A stretch of DNA of 64,000 bases from Mycobacterium sp. IDR2000157661 (lineage in GTDB: Bacteria; Actinomycetota; Actinomycetes; Mycobacteriales; Mycobacteriaceae): the NCBI RefSeq assembly GCF_022317005.1, contig NZ_CP081006.1, positions 2,170,001 through 2,234,000 of the forward strand, in the 5' to 3' direction. Each line of letters opens with the position of its first letter. Position 1 is the stretch's first letter. This document shows positions 9,283-18,817 of the stretch, one piece after another. Below the pieces are notes generated by a model that worked only from the letters and a program-made list of their open reading frames with translations, did no database searches and was not told the DNA's origin. Made by a program: the position numbers and the translations under genes.

Positions 9283-10836
9283 TCAGGTCCTCTCACTGCG
9301 TTGGCGCAAGAGGGGCTTGACCACCTTGCCGCCGGGGTTACGCGGCAGCGCGTCGAGGAACTCCACCGACCGCGGGATCTTGAAGTTCGCCAGATGCTCC
9401 CGGCTGTGCGCGATTACCGTCTCCTCGTTCAGCTCGACGCCCGCTTTGGCCACGATGAACGCCTTGCCGACCTCGCCGAGCCGCTCGTCCGGCACGCCGA
9501 TCACCGCGGACTCGGCGACGCCGTCCAGCCGCGCCAGCACCTGCTCGATCTCGGCGGGGTAGACGTTGAAGCCGCCGCAGATGTACATGTCTTTGAGCCG
9601 GTCGGTGATGCGCAGGTTGCCATGCTCGTCGAGGGTGCCGATGTCGCCGGTGTGCAGCCATCCATCCGAGTCGATCGCCGCCGCGGTGGCCTCGGGGTCG
9701 TCCAGGTATCCGAGCATCACGTTCGGGCCGCGCAGAAGCACCTCTCCGGTGTCCGATCCATCACCGTCGGCCGGATGATCGATGCGCAGCTCGAAATCCG
9801 CGATGGGCCGGCCGGAGGTGGTGGCCACGGTGACCGCGTCGTCGTCGGCCCGGCACATCGTGCCGAACCCGCTGGCTTCGGTCAGGCCGTAGGCCGTCAG
9901 CACGATGTCGATGTCCAGTTCGGCCTGCATGCGTTCGATCAGCACCACCGGGATGGTGGCCGCGCCGGTGACCGCGAAGCGCAGTGAGGACAGGTCGAAG
10001 TCGGCGCGCCTGGGGTGGTCGAGCAACGTCTGGTAGATCGTCGGCGGTCCGGGCAGCACCGTGATGCGGTGCCTCTCGACCGCGGCCATCGCCTCCTCGG
10101 GGTCGAACGTCAGCTGCGGAATCAAAGTCGCGCCGGTCTGCAGGCAGGCCAGTATGCCCGCCTTGTATCCGAAGTTGTGGAAGAACGGGTTGATGCACAG
10201 GTAGCGGTCGTCGCTGCTGAGCCCGCCGCAGGCGGCCCAGGCGGCCGGCGCGTCGAGCGACTGCCGGTGCGCGCACAGCACGCCCTTGCTGCGCCCGGTG
10301 GTGCCGGAGGTGAACAGGATGTCGGAGACGTCGTCAGGTTCCACCGCGGCGGCGCGGGCGTCTACCTCGGCCAGATCGGTGCCGGTGGCGATGAACTCGT
10401 CCCACGTGCCGTCGGCCTTCTCGATCGGGATGCGCACGACGTGCTGCAGATCGGGCAGTGCGTCTCTGTCGACGGAGGTGGCCTTGTCGGCGCCGAGGAA
10501 CTCACCCGACGCGAACAACAACGGCGCTCGCGTCCGGCCGAGGATGTCGCTGGCCTCGCTGGGGGTGTAGCGGGTGTTGAGCGGCACGACGACGCCACCG
10601 GCGCAGTGCGTGGCCAGGCACGCCACCGCCCAGTGCCAGGTGTTGGGGGACCAGATCGCAACCCGGTCGCCGGCCTTGATGCCGAGTTCGATCATTGCGG
10701 CGGCGGCACGCCGCACCTCGTCCCGCAACTCGGCGTAGGTCAGGGTGCGACCCTCGCCCACCAGGGCGTCATGGTCGGAAAATCGGTCGGCGACCCGGTC
10801 CAAGACCCGGGGGACGGTCCGACCAGTGCTCGTCAT
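9283..10836 (-). CDS. fadD3: HIP-CoA ligase FadD3
   Basis: Acyl-CoA synthetase of 517 residues. In mycobacteria FadD3 adds CoA to HIP, the propanoate carrying steroid rings C and D, which starts the KstR2-controlled lower pathway; HIP-CoA is also the inducer of KstR2. Motifs are ILFTSGTTGRSKGVLCAHRQ, TAYGLTEASGFG, YGLTE-linked GWLHTGDIG and the C-terminal PRNPGGKVVKPLL with the catalytic lysine. Start ATG 10836 is preceded by AGAGGAG. It heads the minus-strand operon and is divergent from fadE30, sharing the KstR2 operator between them. Confidence 0.9.
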   Translation of the reverse strand: MTSTGRTVPRVLDRVADRFSDHDALVGEGRTLTYAELRDEVRRAAAAMIELGIKAGDRVAIWSPNTWHWAVACLATHCAGGVVVPLNTRYTPSEASDILGRTRAPLLFASGEFLGADKATSVDRDALPDLQHVVRIPIEKADGTWDEFIATGTDLAEVDARAAAVEPDDVSDILFTSGTTGRSKGVLCAHRQSLDAPAAWAACGGLSSDDRYLCINPFFHNFGYKAGILACLQTGATLIPQLTFDPEEAMAAVERHRITVLPGPPTIYQTLLDHPRRADFDLSSLRFAVTGAATIPVVLIERMQAELDIDIVLTAYGLTEASGFGTMCRADDDAVTVATTSGRPIADFELRIDHPADGDGSDTGEVLLRGPNVMLGYLDDPEATAAAIDSDGWLHTGDIGTLDEHGNLRITDRLKDMYICGGFNVYPAEIEQVLARLDGVAESAVIGVPDERLGEVGKAFIVAKAGVELNEETVIAHSREHLANFKIPRSVEFLDALPRNPGGKVVKPLLRQRSERT

Positions 10837-10920
10837 CGATGCTCCTCTGGATTTGATCGCCCGGCTCATCCTCCCGCCGTTCCGCAAGCTCCGCGGCGGT
10901 CATCGTCGGCCAGGCACCAA

Positions 10921-10934
10921 AGCAAGTGCTTGGT
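10921..10934. promoter_or_regulatory. KstR2 operator between fadD3 and fadE30
   Basis: The 14-mer AGCAAGTGCTTGGT matches the KstR2 inverted repeat (CAAG-N2-CTTG core). It sits in the divergent fadD3/fadE30 gap. On the plus strand a -10 box TAGCCT occupies 10939-10944 and the GTG of fadE30 follows six bases later at 10951, so fadE30 is probably leaderless. Binding is inferred from the motif and from known KstR2 targets. Confidence 0.85.
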
Positions 10935-10950
10935 AGGTTAGCCTACAAGG

Positions 10951-12114
10951 GTGATTGAGGTCGAGGAGTTCCGGGCCGAGGTCCGTGACTGGCTTGCCGA
11001 CAACCTGGTCGGCGAGTACGCCACGCTGAAAGGCCTCGGCGGGCCGGGCCGCGAGCACGAGGCGTTCGAGGAACGCCTGGCGTGGAATCAACACCTGGCC
11101 GCCGCCGGATTGACATGCCTGGGCTGGCCCGAGGAGCACGGCGGGCGCGGGCTGACCGTCGCGCATCGGGTGGCGTTCTACGAGGAGTATGCGATCGCGA
11201 ACGCTCCCGCGAAGGTCAACCACTTCGGCGAGGAGCTGCTCGGTCCGACGCTGATCGCTTACGGAACCCGCGAGCAGCAGCAGCGGTTCCTGCCGAAGAT
11301 CCTCGACGTCACCGAGCTGTGGTGTCAGGGCTACTCCGAGCCGGGCGCGGGCAGCGACCTGGCCAACGTCGCGACAACGGCCGAACTCGACGGTGATCAG
11401 TGGGTGATCAACGGGCAGAAGGTGTGGACGTCGCTGGCGCATTGGGCGCAGTGGTGCTTCGTCGTCGCGCGCACCGAGAGGGGAAGCAAACGCCACGCCG
11501 GACTGTCGTACCTGTTGGTGCCCCTCGACCAGCCCGGTGTGCAGATCCGGCCGATTGTCCAGCTGACCGGTGATTCGGAGTTCAACGAGGTGTTCTTCGA
11601 CGACGCCCGCACCGACGCATCGCTGGTGGTCGGTGACCCCGGTGACGGCTGGCGGGTGGCGATGGGCACGCTCACCTTCGAGCGCGGCGTGTCGACGCTG
11701 GGTCAGCAGATCGAGTACGCCCGCGAGCTGTCCGGTGTCGTGGAGTTGGCGAAACGCACCGGCGCGGCTGATGATCCATTGATCCGGGAGCGGCTGACAC
11801 GGTCGTGGGCGGGCCTGCGCACCATGCGGTCCTACGCGCTGGCGACCATGGATGTGGAGCAGCGAGGCGGCACGGCCGCCGGAAAAGACTCGGTGTCGAA
11901 GCTGTTGTGGGCCAACTGGCATCGCGAGCTCGGCGAGATCGCCATGGAGGTGCTCGGCACAGACGGGCTGACGCTGACCGACGGCGACTTCGACGAGTGG
12001 CAGCGGCTGTTCCTGTTCTCGCGTGCCGACACCATCTACGGCGGGTCCAACGAGGTGCAGCGCAACATCATCGCCGAGCGGGTGCTCGGCCTGCCCCGGG
12101 AGGTCAAGGGTTGA
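10951..12114 (+). CDS. fadE30: acyl-CoA dehydrogenase FadE30
   Basis: Acyl-CoA dehydrogenase of 387 residues, the usual length. In the known pathway FadE30 dehydrogenates the propionyl side chain of a HIP-CoA derivative. It shows YSEPGAGSDLANVA, KVWTSLAHWAQW, LTGDSEFNEVFFDD and the C-terminal YGGSNEVQRNIIAERVLG. The GTG at 10951 follows a TAGCCT -10 box by six bases, which supports leaderless initiation. First gene of fadE30-ipdF-kstR2-fadA6; its stop overlaps the next start as TTGA. Confidence 0.9.
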   Translation: MIEVEEFRAEVRDWLADNLVGEYATLKGLGGPGREHEAFEERLAWNQHLAAAGLTCLGWPEEHGGRGLTVAHRVAFYEEYAIANAPAKVNHFGEELLGPTLIAYGTREQQQRFLPKILDVTELWCQGYSEPGAGSDLANVATTAELDGDQWVINGQKVWTSLAHWAQWCFVVARTERGSKRHAGLSYLLVPLDQPGVQIRPIVQLTGDSEFNEVFFDDARTDASLVVGDPGDGWRVAMGTLTFERGVSTLGQQIEYARELSGVVELAKRTGAADDPLIRERLTRSWAGLRTMRSYALATMDVEQRGGTAAGKDSVSKLLWANWHRELGEIAMEVLGTDGLTLTDGDFDEWQRLFLFSRADTIYGGSNEVQRNIIAERVLGLPREVKG

Positions 12115-12899
12115 GTCTCTCCGAAGTGCCGAAAGAGATTGAGGGACACGGTCTTCTCGCCGGCAAGGTCGTGGTGGTGACGGCGGCTGCGGGCACCGGA
12201 ATCGGGGCCGCGGTGGCCCGCCGCGCACTGGCCGAAGGCGCCGACGTCGTCGTCTCCGACCACCATGAGCGGCGCCTCGGCGAAACGCGCGATCGGCTGG
12301 CCGAACTCGGCCTCGGCAGGGTCGAGAGCGTCGTGTGTGACGTCACCTCCACCGCACAGGTCGACGCGCTCATCGCGTCGACCACGGCGCGGATGGGCCG
12401 GCTCGACGTGCTGGTCAACAATGCCGGCCTGGGTGGGCAGACACCGGTCGTCGACATGACCGACGAGGAATGGGACCGCGTTCTCAACGTCACGCTGACG
12501 TCGGTGATGCGTGCGACGCGTGCCGCGCTGCGCTATTTCCGCGAAGCCGACCACGGTGGCGTCATCGTCAACAACGCCAGCGTGTTGGGCTGGCGCGCAC
12601 AGCATTCGCAGTCACACTACGCGGCGGCCAAGGCCGGCGTGATGGCGCTGACGCGGTGCAGCGCGATCGAGGCCGTCGAGTACGGCGTGCGCATCAACGC
12701 GGTGTCGCCGAGCATCGCGCGACACAAGTTCCTCGAGAAGACCAGCAGCTCCGACCTGCTCGACCGACTGTCGGAGGGGGAGGCGTTCGGGCGGGCCGCC
12801 GAGCCGTGGGAGGTCGCAGCCACCATCGCGTTCCTGGCCAGCGACTACTCCAGTTACCTGACCGGAGAAGTCATCTCGGTTTCGAGCCAGCGCGCATGA
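12111..12899 (+). CDS. ipdF: SDR IpdF (Rv3559c-like, HIP-CoA pathway dehydrogenase)
   Basis: Short-chain dehydrogenase of 262 residues. In M. tuberculosis the orthologue IpdF oxidises the ring hydroxyl of 5-OH-HIP-CoA. The nucleotide motif is an unusual TAAAGTGIG, followed by NNAG, the active-site Ser in NNASVLGW and YAAAK. The start is a TTG at 12111 in the sequence TTGA overlapping the fadE30 stop; the resulting length equals that of the M. tuberculosis protein. It overlaps kstR2 by ATGA, so translation of the four-gene operon is coupled. Confidence 0.87.
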   Translation: MSLSEVPKEIEGHGLLAGKVVVVTAAAGTGIGAAVARRALAEGADVVVSDHHERRLGETRDRLAELGLGRVESVVCDVTSTAQVDALIASTTARMGRLDVLVNNAGLGGQTPVVDMTDEEWDRVLNVTLTSVMRATRAALRYFREADHGGVIVNNASVLGWRAQHSQSHYAAAKAGVMALTRCSAIEAVEYGVRINAVSPSIARHKFLEKTSSSDLLDRLSEGEAFGRAAEPWEVAATIAFLASDYSSYLTGEVISVSSQRA

Positions 12900-13495
12900 C
12901 TTCCCCCGCAGCGAGCCAGCCGATCAGCCGCAGAGACGAGCTGCTCGAGCTCGCCGCGGCCATGTTCGCCGAGCGCGGGCTGCGGGCAACCACGGTGCGC
13001 GACATCGCCGACTCGGCGGGCATCCTCTCCGGCAGCCTGTATCACCATTTCGCCTCCAAGGAGGAGATGGTCGACGAGGTGCTGCGCGGCTTCCTGGACT
13101 GGTTGTTCGGCCGGTACCAGCAGATCGTCGACACCGAACCCAATCCGCTCGAGCGGCTCAAGGGCCTGTTCATGGCGTCGTTCGAGGCGATCGAGCACCG
13201 GCACTCCCAGGTCGTCATCTATCAGGACGAGGCCAAGCGACTGTCGGGCCACGAGCGCTTCTCCTACGTCGAGGAGCGCAACCAACAGCAACGTAAAATG
13301 TGGCTGGACCTGCTCAACCGGGGCATCGAGGAGGGCTACTTCCGGCCCGACATCGACGTCGACCTGGTTTACCGGTTCATCCGCGACACCACCTGGGTTT
13401 CGGTCCGCTGGTACCAGCCGGGCGGACCGCTGACGGCCGAGGAAGTCGGTCGGCAGTATCTGTCGATCGTTCTCGGCGGAATCACAAGGGAGTGA
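12896..13495 (+). CDS. kstR2: TetR-family repressor KstR2
   Basis: TetR repressor of 199 residues controlling the C/D-ring (HIP) regulon; family knowledge says HIP-CoA releases it from DNA. The helix-turn-helix is at about residues 14-60, with MFAERGLRATTVRDIADSAG and the recognition helix SGSLYHHFASKEEM. The C-terminal ligand domain has the typical DLVYRFIRDTTWVSVRWY. The ATG at 12896 overlaps the ipdF stop. Its operators are visible at 10921 and 19608, so it probably autoregulates through the fadE30 promoter. Confidence 0.92.
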   Translation: MTSPAASQPISRRDELLELAAAMFAERGLRATTVRDIADSAGILSGSLYHHFASKEEMVDEVLRGFLDWLFGRYQQIVDTEPNPLERLKGLFMASFEAIEHRHSQVVIYQDEAKRLSGHERFSYVEERNQQQRKMWLDLLNRGIEEGYFRPDIDVDLVYRFIRDTTWVSVRWYQPGGPLTAEEVGRQYLSIVLGGITRE

Positions 13496-13503
13496 GGACT
13501 GAC

Positions 13504-14676
13504 ATGACCGGAGTCACCGGGGCCGTTTCCGAGGCCTACGTCATCGACGCGGTACGCACCGCCGTCGGCAAGCGCAACGGCTCGCTGGCGGGCGTTCATC
13601 CCGTCGATCTGGGTGCCGCCGTCTGGCGCGGCCTCTTCGACCGGGTGGACGTCGATCCCGGTGCGGTCGACGACGTCGTCGCCGGCTGCGTCGACGCCAT
13701 CGGGGGTCAGGCCGGCAACATCGCCCGGCTCTCGTGGCTGGCGGCCGGCTACCCCGAAGAGGTGCCCGGTGTGACCGTCGACCGGCAGTGCGGTTCCAGC
13801 CAGCAGGCCATCTCCTTCGGCGCGCAGGCGATCATGTCCGGCACCGCCGACCTGATCCTCGCCGGCGGCATGCAGAACATGAGCCAGATCCCGATCTCGT
13901 CGGCGATGACCGCAGGAGAGCAGTTCGGGTTCACCTCTCCGACAAACGAATCCAAGAGCTGGCTGCACCGCTACGGGGACCAGGAGATCTCGCAGTTCCG
14001 CGGCGCGGAGCTGATCGCCGAGAAGTGGAACATTTCGCGGGAGGAGATGGAGGAGTATGCGCTGGCCAGCCACCAGCGGGCGCAGGAGGCGATCCGCTCC
14101 GGCCACTTCGAGAACGAGGTCATCCCGGTGGACGGATTCGTCACCGACGAAGGCCCCCGCGACACCTCTCTGGAGAAGATGGCCGGACTCAATACCCTCG
14201 TCGACGGCGGCCGCCTGACGGCGGCGATGGCCAGCCAGATCTCCGACGGTGCCAGCGCGGTCCTGCTCGCTTCGGAGAGTGCCGTGCAGACACATGGCCT
14301 CAAGCCGCGGGCCCGCATCCATCACATCAGTGCCCGCGGCGCGGACCCGGTGTTCATGCTGACGGGTCCCATCCCCGCCACCGCCTACGCATTGAAGAAG
14401 ACCGGCCTGTCGATCGACGACATCGACACCGTCGAGATCAACGAGGCGTTCGCACCGGTCGTGATGGCCTGGCTCAAGGAAAGCGGCGCCGACCACGCGA
14501 AGGTCAACCCCAGCGGTGGCGCGATCGCGCTCGGGCACCCGCTGGGTGCGACGGGTGCCAAGCTGTTCGCCACCATGCTGAACACGTTGGAGCGCACCGG
14601 CGGTCGCTACGGACTGCAGACGATGTGCGAGGGCGGGGGCACCGCCAACGTCACGATCATCGAGCGACTCTCGTAA
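13504..14676 (+). CDS. fadA6: thiolase FadA6
   Basis: Acetyl-CoA acetyltransferase-type thiolase of 390 residues. It acts at the end of C/D-ring catabolism, cleaving a beta-ketoacyl-CoA. The nucleophile is Cys96 in DRQCGSSQQA, the His is in GHPLGATG and the second Cys is in the C-terminal MCEGGGTANV; the NEAFAPVV block is intact. It follows kstR2 by 8 bp and ends the fadE30 operon. Downstream, on the other strand, come the SatD/DUF3307 genes in place of the Rv3554/Rv3555c genes found here in M. tuberculosis. Confidence 0.9.
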   Translation: MTGVTGAVSEAYVIDAVRTAVGKRNGSLAGVHPVDLGAAVWRGLFDRVDVDPGAVDDVVAGCVDAIGGQAGNIARLSWLAAGYPEEVPGVTVDRQCGSSQQAISFGAQAIMSGTADLILAGGMQNMSQIPISSAMTAGEQFGFTSPTNESKSWLHRYGDQEISQFRGAELIAEKWNISREEMEEYALASHQRAQEAIRSGHFENEVIPVDGFVTDEGPRDTSLEKMAGLNTLVDGGRLTAAMASQISDGASAVLLASESAVQTHGLKPRARIHHISARGADPVFMLTGPIPATAYALKKTGLSIDDIDTVEINEAFAPVVMAWLKESGADHAKVNPSGGAIALGHPLGATGAKLFATMLNTLERTGGRYGLQTMCEGGGTANVTIIERLS

Positions 14677-14680
14677 CTGT

Positions 14681-15418
14681 TCAGTGTGCGAGAGCCAGCC
14701 CGCCGAGCGCGACGATCCAGCTGGCGAAGCTGCCGACCAGGAAGTATTCGGTCACCTCATCAATGCCTATGTCGATTCCGAGGCCGCCGTTCTCCCGCGC
14801 CTTCTGCGCGTTGATCTCCGGGAACCGGATGATGCTCTTGGCGGCGACGACGGCGGTGGCCGCGGCGAGCTGGCCGGCCAGGCCGAGCCCGAGGATCAGC
14901 ACCCGTTCCATCGGGCCGAGCAGCCTGCCGCCCTTCAACCGGTCTGACGGCTGCGGTTGACCCGCAGGCTTGACCGCCCCGACCGAGCCGAGCACCAGCC
15001 GCACCAACTGGTTGCCGGTCATCAGCTGCATCAGCATCACGCCGACGATCATGAGCAGCCGATCCCCGGACACGTCGATGCCCACCCAGGAGGGCCAGCG
15101 TCCGACCAGCGCCGCCACGTCCGACGCCCAGCCCGAGAGCAGGATCAACGCTGCGAGCGCCGCACCGAACACCACGAGCGGGGCCAGTTGACCCCGGCCG
15201 GTGCGCTCGGCGCGCGCACCCAACGCCACCCAGGCGACGCTGGCCACTGCAGCGATGACCAGCAACACGATGTCGCCGAGGCGCCACAGCCCCGCCAACG
15301 CCGCACAGCCGACGACCACGCCCGGCGCCACCGACGCCGACAACCAGGGTCGGTCGGTCAACCGCCGGATGACATCGGCGACACCCATCGCGATCAGCAT
15401 CACCGCGACCGCGCTCAC
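14681..15418 (-). CDS. DUF3307-like multi-span membrane protein, SatD partner
   Basis: Integral membrane protein of 245 residues with about six hydrophobic segments (roughly 2-16, 28-44, 48-66, 82-96, 120-140, 170-195 and a C-terminal helix 225-245). The C-terminal half carries GRLLGPMERVLILGLGL, AAKSIIRFPEI and DEVTEYFLVGSFASW, which resembles the DUF3307 family often found beside SatD genes; that match is from memory. The GTG start overlaps the satD stop by 4 bp (GTGA), so the two are translationally coupled. Function is unknown. No enzymatic motif is visible, so a channel, sensor or membrane effector is possible. Confidence 0.65.
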   Translation of the reverse strand: MSAVAVMLIAMGVADVIRRLTDRPWLSASVAPGVVVGCAALAGLWRLGDIVLLVIAAVASVAWVALGARAERTGRGQLAPLVVFGAALAALILLSGWASDVAALVGRWPSWVGIDVSGDRLLMIVGVMLMQLMTGNQLVRLVLGSVGAVKPAGQPQPSDRLKGGRLLGPMERVLILGLGLAGQLAAATAVVAAKSIIRFPEINAQKARENGGLGIDIGIDEVTEYFLVGSFASWIVALGGLALAH

Positions 15419-16068
15419 GGCACGCTCCCCAGTTCTCGCGAGGCGACCACGATCAAGTCCAGGCCGTCGCGCCCGGCGCGCTGGGACACGGCCGAGGCGC
15501 TGATGCCCTCGGCCGCAGCGATGTCCTTCTTGGTCTGATCGGTCAACAGGCCCTTCAGTATTCGCAGGGATCGGTCATCGAGTGATCCAAGCAGATGGTC
15601 CCGACACATCAGCGCCGCGTTGATGGCCTCGGTGTCCCCGCGGGTGTCGGTGTCGGCGCGAAAAGCGATGCGCACCCGCGCCAAACCCGGTTGACGCTGC
15701 GCCGCGGCAGTCCACTCGATCGCCTCGCGGGCTGCCCACCAGCCAGGTCCGTCCTGAATGCCGGATTCGGGGTCCAGCACGGTCACCGCGCCCCAGCCGA
15801 GGCCGAAGCGCACATCGAGGTCCGGTGCGACCGCCAACCGGATGGCCAGCGCCGCCTCGATCGCCCGGCCGACGGCGCCGAAACTGCCCTGGAACTCGTC
15901 GCCGACGGTGAACGCCGGTGGGTCGAGGGCATCGGCACCGACGTCGCCCAGCACGCGGTTGATTCTGCGGTGGGCCGCGGAGCGGTTGGCGACGTTGCGA
16001 GATCCGACCACGTCACCGATAAGGGTCGCACGCACGCTCGATGAAGCTGCCGACTTCAATCGTGACAT
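15415..16068 (-). CDS. SatD-family protein with cyclase-like motifs and C-terminal HTH
   Basis: Protein of 217 residues resembling the SatD family (named from the acid-tolerance sat locus of Streptococcus mutans; no biochemical function known to me). Residues 15-110 show a pattern like class III cyclase/GGDEF palm domains: IGDVVGSR with Asp19, VGDEFQG with Asp57, an amphipathic helix, then RFGLGWGAVTV and GPGWWAAREAIE. Residues 173-211 look like a helix-turn-helix (TKKDIAAAEGISASAVSQR). It is coupled to a membrane protein by a 4-bp overlap. A -10 box TATGAT ends six bases before the ATG, suggesting a leaderless mRNA. Cyclase activity is inference from motifs only. Confidence 0.7.
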   Translation of the reverse strand: MSRLKSAASSSVRATLIGDVVGSRNVANRSAAHRRINRVLGDVGADALDPPAFTVGDEFQGSFGAVGRAIEAALAIRLAVAPDLDVRFGLGWGAVTVLDPESGIQDGPGWWAAREAIEWTAAAQRQPGLARVRIAFRADTDTRGDTEAINAALMCRDHLLGSLDDRSLRILKGLLTDQTKKDIAAAEGISASAVSQRAGRDGLDLIVVASRELGSVP

Positions 16069-16069
16069 A

Positions 16070-16086
16070 TGAAGATCATAGCTTCA
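16070..16086 (-). promoter_or_regulatory. satD promoter with overlapping inverted repeat
   Basis: On the minus strand TATGAT (16080-16075) lies six bases before the satD ATG (16068), the spacing of a leaderless mycobacterial promoter. The same bases sit inside an inverted repeat with 5-bp arms, TGAAG at 16070-16074 and CTTCA at 16082-16086. The surrounding 40 bp is clearly A+T-rich against a high-GC background. Since SatD has its own HTH, autoregulation is plausible. Confidence 0.5.
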
Positions 16087-16111
16087 CTGTGTCAAAATTA
16101 AGCCTAAACCT

Positions 16112-17182
16112 TCACTCGATCAGTCCGGCGGCTGACTGCAGGTGCTTGACCGCATCGGCAACGATCGACTCGACCAGCTCCGCACACGACGGCAGGTCGT
16201 CCAGAATGCCCGCCACCTGCCCGGATGCCAGCACACCGGCATCGGTGTTGCCGTCGACGAGGCCGGCCTTCAGCAGCATCGGGGTGTTGGCGGCCATCAC
16301 CACCTGCGACCAGGTCAACTCCTTGCCGTGGCGCATCTCCAGGCCATCGCTGACCATCGACCGCCACGTCATGCCCGACATCTTCTTGAACTTCTGGGCG
16401 TTGCGGACCGCCGCCGAGAAGCCGCGCAACCGCGAGCCGCTTTCCAGCTTCTCGACCAGACCGGTCCGCAGCACCCGATGCGGCATGCCGTCGACACGCG
16501 TCGAGACGACGGTGCCGTCCAGCGCGGCCTCGAGGTAGCGACGCTTGACCGCGTCCGGAACCGTCGAATCCGACGTCAGCAGGAAGCGGGTGCCCATCGC
16601 GACGCCCGCGGCGCCATAGGACAGCGCAGCCGCGAGCCCGCGCCCGTCGAAGAAGCCGCCCGCGGCGATGACCGGCATGCCGGTGTCGGCGACGGCGTCG
16701 AGCACCGACGGCAGCAGCAGCGTGGTCGCGATCGGCCCGGTGTGCCCGCCGCCCTCGCCGCCCTGGACGATGACGGCATCGGCGCCCCATCCGGCGACCT
16801 TCTTGGCGTGCTTGGCCAAGCCGACCGACGGGATGACCACCACGCCGGCATCTTTGAGCTTGGCGATCAGGTCGGGCTTGGGGGCCAGGGCGAAGGAGGC
16901 GACCTTGACTCCTTCGCGGATCAGAAGGTCGACGCGTTGCCCTGCGTCGCCGGCGTCGGCGCGCATGTTGATGCCGAATGGCTTGTCGGTGGTGCTCTTG
17001 ACCTTGGTGACGGCGGTCTGAAGTTCCTCGAGCGTCATGGTCGCCGACGCCAGGATGCCAAGCCCGCCTGCGTTGGACGTCGCGGACACCAGTCGTGCCC
17101 CTGCGACCCATCCCATTCCGGTCTGCACCACGGGATGCTCGATGCCTACCAGCTCGGTCAGCGGGGTGCGGAGTCTGCTCAT
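16112..17182 (-). CDS. ipdC: flavin-dependent reductase IpdC (nitronate monooxygenase-like)
   Basis: TIM-barrel flavoprotein of 356 residues in the NMO/2-nitropropane-dioxygenase family. In steroid degraders IpdC (Rv3553) acts on a HIP-CoA-derived intermediate before C-ring cleavage. Visible features are the N-terminal HPVVQTGMGWVAG, NAGGLGIL, the FMN phosphate-binding VQGGEGGGHTGPIATTLLL and AAGGFFDGRGLAAALSYGA. It is transcribed with ipdB, 7 bp upstream, following ipdA and echA20. Expected to be KstR2-controlled through the operator at 19608. Confidence 0.88.
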   Translation of the reverse strand: MSRLRTPLTELVGIEHPVVQTGMGWVAGARLVSATSNAGGLGILASATMTLEELQTAVTKVKSTTDKPFGINMRADAGDAGQRVDLLIREGVKVASFALAPKPDLIAKLKDAGVVVIPSVGLAKHAKKVAGWGADAVIVQGGEGGGHTGPIATTLLLPSVLDAVADTGMPVIAAGGFFDGRGLAAALSYGAAGVAMGTRFLLTSDSTVPDAVKRRYLEAALDGTVVSTRVDGMPHRVLRTGLVEKLESGSRLRGFSAAVRNAQKFKKMSGMTWRSMVSDGLEMRHGKELTWSQVVMAANTPMLLKAGLVDGNTDAGVLASGQVAGILDDLPSCAELVESIVADAVKHLQSAAGLIE

Positions 17183-17189
17183 GCGACTG

Positions 17190-17932
17190 TCACCGAATTT
17201 CTTTGTCTCGGAGCGACTTCGGATCGATCACCTCGCGGATCAGCTTCTGCTCGTCTTCGGTGGGTAGTCGCGTGGTGTCCGCGGAATCCAGACCGTGCAC
17301 CTGGAAGGAGGTGTTCTCGGCGACCTGCTCGGCTTCGACGCCGGGGTGCAGCGACACCGCTCGCATCTGATGATCGGGGCCGTTGAAGTCGAAAACGCCC
17401 AGGTTGGTCACCACGCGGTAGACGTTGAGAAACCGGTATGCCGGGTTGGCCGGATCGACCTTGTCCCAGCCGATGCCGGAGACGATGTCGACGGAATCAC
17501 CGAAGACGCGCTTGGAGTGGTTGCCCACCCAGTAGCTGGTGGCGTGGTTGATCGTGTTGCCGGGGGCGCCCCGCACACCGAACATCTGGCGAGTCGGGTG
17601 CTGTAGCGGGCCGAACGCCGAGAGGTTCTGATTGCCGTAGCGGTCAATCTGGTTGGCGCCCATCACGACGTGGCGACGGCCCCACGTCAGCGTCTCGAAC
17701 ACCCGGCCGAACGGCATCCATCCTTCGATGGCGCCGACGACGCCGAGCGCCGGAGTGTCGGCGAGCAACCGAGCCTCGCCATCGGTGAGCAGGATGTCCG
17801 GGGAGAACGTCAGCCGGGCCAGCCGCGCTCCGATCGACACCATGGTCGCCATCGGGCTGACCATGATCTCACCGGCATCGCGGAACAGTTCGGCGCAGGC
17901 GACGGCGCACACCTCGGCGCGGGACACGGAAA

Positions 17933-17936
<4 letters not shown>
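17190..17936 (-). CDS. ipdB: CoA-transferase-like hydrolase subunit IpdB
   Basis: Beta subunit (248 residues) of the IpdAB complex, a class I CoA-transferase-fold enzyme that acts as a COCHEA-CoA hydrolase opening the last steroid ring. It shows the family fold blocks LTDGEARLLADTP, TWGRRHVVMGANQIDRYGN and GAPGNTINHATSYWVGNH. The GTG at 17936 overlaps the ipdA stop as GTGA, consistent with stoichiometric production of the two subunits. Order echA20-ipdA-ipdB-ipdC is as in M. tuberculosis Rv3550-Rv3553. Confidence 0.9.
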
Positions 17937-18813
<877 letters not shown>

Positions 18814-18817
<4 letters not shown>

